Assembly: GCA_947493165.1 (NCBI GenBank) | Contig: CANLPY010000001.1 | Coordinates: 1,240,001 to 1,304,000, forward strand | DNA from: an uncultured Erythrobacter sp. | Lineage (GTDB): Bacteria > Pseudomonadota > Alphaproteobacteria > Sphingomonadales > Sphingomonadaceae | Direction: 5' to 3' | Length of the DNA: 64,000 nt | Shown here: positions 61,392-64,000 of the stretch, one piece after another | Layout: each line of letters opens with the position of its first letter | Position numbering within the stretch: the first letter of the stretch is position 1 | Program-made: the position numbers and the translations under genes | The notes under the pieces: model-generated | Database searches by the model: none | Told to the model about the DNA's origin: nothing | The model's input: the letters and a program-made list of their open reading frames with translations, nothing else

Positions 61392-64000
61392 ATGATTAAA
61401 CGGCACATTCTTTCCAGCGTCGGTGTAATTGGCATTGCGAGCGGGCTCGCAGCAACACCGGCTCTAGCTTCAGAAGACAACAGCGAGACAGAAGATATTT
61501 CGCTTGAAGCGCGAGGGGACTTTGCCGGATTTCGAATACAACAACGCAGTATCGACATTGATGCGCCGATCGCGGTTCTCCCAGAATTCAGAATCTCCGA
61601 GACTACATTTGAAGGAACAGTAACGCCGCCCTCGCCTGAACTCATCGTGCGCGATGATGTCGGTGTCGATTTTGGTGATCCGGATAATTTGGCACCTTAC
61701 GCCGTTCACATTTTCCAACAAAGAAATGCTGATGGCGGGGTGTTCTTCAACTGCTCCGGCAGCGTCATCAATCCGCGCACTATTCTAACAGCTGCTCACT
61801 GTTTGAATGGCAGCGACGGGCCAATCGCCACCACCTCTTCGGAAAGTTACGGCCTGCCAGAATCAGGCGCGGCTACTACCCTCCTCATAGCAACAGGCCA
61901 AAGCAGCGCACCGCGGCTATTCACCTATATCGGGGATGGATCCGGATACGCTGAAGGCGGCGTAGCTCGGAGCACTGACGTCGTCATCCACCCAACGGGC
62001 AACCCTGACAACACCGGCCTTGGCTTTCCATGGGCTGATATTGCGCTGATTTCGGTCGATTCGCCGATCACCGATGTCCCGTCCCTGCCAATCCTTCTAA
62101 CGCCATTGACTGAGCTAACTCACGTTCTGCAGGTCGGCTATGGTACAAATGGCACGGGCTTAACCGGCGGCACGAACGCAGGAAGCTCGTTCTTGCGGCG
62201 CGTTGGTGAGAATACGCTCGGACTTCTCGGTAGCACTGGTGACTACATTGATGGGGTCTTCCCGGCATTAGCCCCATCCACTCAGGTTCTAGGCTTCGAA
62301 TCTCAAGTTTATTATTGGACTGATTTCGACAACCCAGACCGCACACCAGAACAACAAGCAGGGTGCGCTTTTCCTGGCGATACGATCAGCTGCACTAGCC
62401 TCGAAGCTGTGTTCGCCATCGACTATTTCGATGGTGATGCCCTTCCGCTCGAAGCTGGCACTGCGCCAGGAGATTCAGGTTCGCCATTGGTGGCCGATCA
62501 ATTGGCAGAATTTCCTCTTGCGATTGGCGTCCTTTCGGGCGGCTTTGACTTCTTTGGTCTAGGCAGCGCGTATTCGGACGTAAGCTTTTACAACCCACTT
62601 TTCCCGTTCTTTGAGTTCATTACCGAAAACACATCATACAAATATGTTTCGGCCAACGAGGGTGACGGCGTGTGGTCGGATGCTTCACGTTGGACACAGG
62701 ATCTCGATCCTGGTTTCTTCATCCAAGATGCAGACGGAAATCTGGTGAACGGCATACCTGACGGTAATGAGCCGGGCATCTTTGCATCAGGACCAAAGCT
62801 TGGCACGGTTCTAGGCAACGACATCTCAGGCAACTCCACTGCGATCACTCCGGGTTTCGAAGGTATTGATACTACACTGCCAGAAAGCTCGGTTCTGCTT
62901 GGCCCGGGTTCGACCGGGTTTGTGCCGCAGAATACCGACGGTACTCCGGGCATAGCATTCGCCAACCCTGCGCAATATTTTGAAGTTCATCTTAACCGCG
63001 CTGGCACCACGACAGTCGATCTCGACGTTGAAATTGATCAGCTGGTGATTGACAATAGCGACGCCGCTTTCGTCTTGTCGGAACCTTACGAGTTCACGTC
63101 TATCATCGGTGTGGAGCAGTTCGCTGGTAATGCAGCAATTGATGGTACGCTGAACGCCGGCCTTTACGCTTTGCTGGGCGGCGGATTGACCGGCAATGGT
63201 ACGATCAACACAGATGTGCTGTTCAACATCGGCGGCTTTGTGAGCCCGGGTGACCTTGGTTCGATTGGCACCCTCACGGTGAACGGCAACTACGTCCAAA
63301 CCTCAGGCGCCGGATTGGTTGCCGATATCTTCAAGCGTAACGGTCGAACAGTTGAAAGCGATCTTCTCGCAGTGAACGGGCTTGCCGTCCTGGATGGTAC
63401 GTTGGTGCTAGTCAACCAGCGCGGCACGCCGCGTTTTGGTAGCACCTTCACCGTGCTGACTGCGGACGAGGTCGATGGTGCATTTGCGGATACATTGTTG
63501 ATCGTCAACAACCCCACTTTGACTGCTGAGAGCCGTGTCGAAGACGGCAACGTAATCGTCGAAATCGGTGCTCGCCGGATCGGCCGCATGGTGGGCCGCG
63601 GAAGCGGATTGCAGTCACTTGGTAACGCGCTCGACACTTTGCGGTTTAGCGGACGTTTCGCAGAGTATGCGGCCATATTTGATGTGATCGACAGTGCCAG
63701 CTTTGAGAATTTCGGCGCTTCGCTATCGTCTCTTACGCCAGTCAATGCGTTCAATCAGCAGACGATCGCTAACGGGTTTTCGCAACGCTTCACCGGCCAG
63801 ATCGCACAGCGCACTCTTGCGCTTCGCGGTGCGAACGGTGCGGCAGCCGGTTTCTCGTCAGCAGGCAATGCTGGCTTTGCAATGGGCGGCACGGCTCCGC
63901 GCAAAGACGGTCAAATGGGCTTCTTCGGTACGGTCAGCGGATCGTTCTTGAATACCAACACCGTTGATCGTTCAACCGGCATCAATGCGTTTGAGGAAGC
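61392..64000 (+). CDS. Secreted trypsin-like serine protease with autotransporter passenger (3' partial)
   Basis: The frame is open from ATG 61392 to the window end without a stop. A signal peptide (MIKRHILSSVGVIGIASGLA, cut near ALAS) is followed by a chymotrypsin-fold S1 protease: TILTAAHCLNG (His136), WADIALISVD (Asp216) and GTAPGDSGSPLVAD (Ser362). After residue 420 the sequence changes to a repetitive beta-strand passenger with GNAAIDGTLNAGLYALLGGGL and GFVSPGDLGSIGTLTVNGNYVQ, the pattern of autotransporter passenger-associated repeats. The C-terminal beta barrel expected for type V secretion would lie beyond the window; QIAQRTLALRGANG near 63800 could be the linker. It follows ugd after a 211-base gap. 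Confidence 0.85.
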   Translation, partial: MIKRHILSSVGVIGIASGLAATPALASEDNSETEDISLEARGDFAGFRIQQRSIDIDAPIAVLPEFRISETTFEGTVTPPSPELIVRDDVGVDFGDPDNLAPYAVHIFQQRNADGGVFFNCSGSVINPRTILTAAHCLNGSDGPIATTSSESYGLPESGAATTLLIATGQSSAPRLFTYIGDGSGYAEGGVARSTDVVIHPTGNPDNTGLGFPWADIALISVDSPITDVPSLPILLTPLTELTHVLQVGYGTNGTGLTGGTNAGSSFLRRVGENTLGLLGSTGDYIDGVFPALAPSTQVLGFESQVYYWTDFDNPDRTPEQQAGCAFPGDTISCTSLEAVFAIDYFDGDALPLEAGTAPGDSGSPLVADQLAEFPLAIGVLSGGFDFFGLGSAYSDVSFYNPLFPFFEFITENTSYKYVSANEGDGVWSDASRWTQDLDPGFFIQDADGNLVNGIPDGNEPGIFASGPKLGTVLGNDISGNSTAITPGFEGIDTTLPESSVLLGPGSTGFVPQNTDGTPGIAFANPAQYFEVHLNRAGTTTVDLDVEIDQLVIDNSDAAFVLSEPYEFTSIIGVEQFAGNAAIDGTLNAGLYALLGGGLTGNGTINTDVLFNIGGFVSPGDLGSIGTLTVNGNYVQTSGAGLVADIFKRNGRTVESDLLAVNGLAVLDGTLVLVNQRGTPRFGSTFTVLTADEVDGAFADTLLIVNNPTLTAESRVEDGNVIVEIGARRIGRMVGRGSGLQSLGNALDTLRFSGRFAEYAAIFDVIDSASFENFGASLSSLTPVNAFNQQTIANGFSQRFTGQIAQRTLALRGANGAAAGFSSAGNAGFAMGGTAPRKDGQMGFFGTVSGSFLNTNTVDRSTGINAFEE

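Overview
The window looks like chromosomal DNA of an alphaproteobacterium, most likely of the Sphingomonadales (Erythrobacteraceae-like). This rests on the Caulobacter/sphingomonad style of TonB-dependent receptors, a cpaBCDE-tadBC pilus cluster, an ATP12-family chaperone gene, a split gatCAB locus and a TIGR02186/TauE pair. The assignment is inferred from protein character, not from any search. There is no rRNA, tRNA, CRISPR array, insertion sequence or prophage that I can see. Most genes sit in tight operons with 1-14 base overlaps.

Layout. 1-6900 (+): tight adherence (Flp) pilus genes cpaB (5' truncated), cpaC, cpaD, cpaE, tadB and tadC, closed by a strong terminator; cpaF, normally between cpaE and tadB, is absent. 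7000-11300 (-): a MarR regulator, a crotonase, a short-chain dehydrogenase and a thiolase (acyl-CoA degradation), and a small exported protein. 11400-18170 (+): two tandem TonB-dependent receptor paralogues sharing promoter and leader layout, each with its own terminator. 18245-20821 (-): clpB. 20974-26610 (+): a penicillin/AHL-acylase family enzyme, an M16 zinc protease and a 100-residue unknown. 26701-28956 (-): a siderophore receptor with a Fur-like box.

29246-37760 (-): a block around the Asp/Glu-tRNA amidotransferase. Read in transcription order it is rpsU, terminator, an FKBP isomerase, gatC, gatA, a glycosyltransferase, two FkbM methyltransferases, a 55-residue membrane protein, gatB and two unknown exported proteins. 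Three sugar or methyl transfer genes therefore lie inside the gat locus. 37930-41842: a DUF4287 protein (-), then a chain of five 4-base-overlapping genes (+): crcB, rluC/D-like, HAD phosphatase, a small membrane protein and ATP12. 41859-45500 (-): an Mla-type phospholipid ABC transporter (mlaE with fused STAS domain, mlaF, mlaD, lipoprotein).

45687-49558 (+): valS and queE. 49595-57739: a HerA-like ATPase, a TIGR02186/TauE pair and an NfrA/NfrB-like barrel plus glycosyltransferase pair (all -), then nhaA (+) and gloA (-). 57910-64000: a TorF-type porin (-), a PPP-family phosphatase with ugd (+), and a secreted trypsin-like serine protease with autotransporter passenger features (+), which runs off the right edge.

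Much of the window serves the cell envelope: pilus secretion, outer-membrane uptake receptors, lipid transport, surface polysaccharide precursors and secreted hydrolases.
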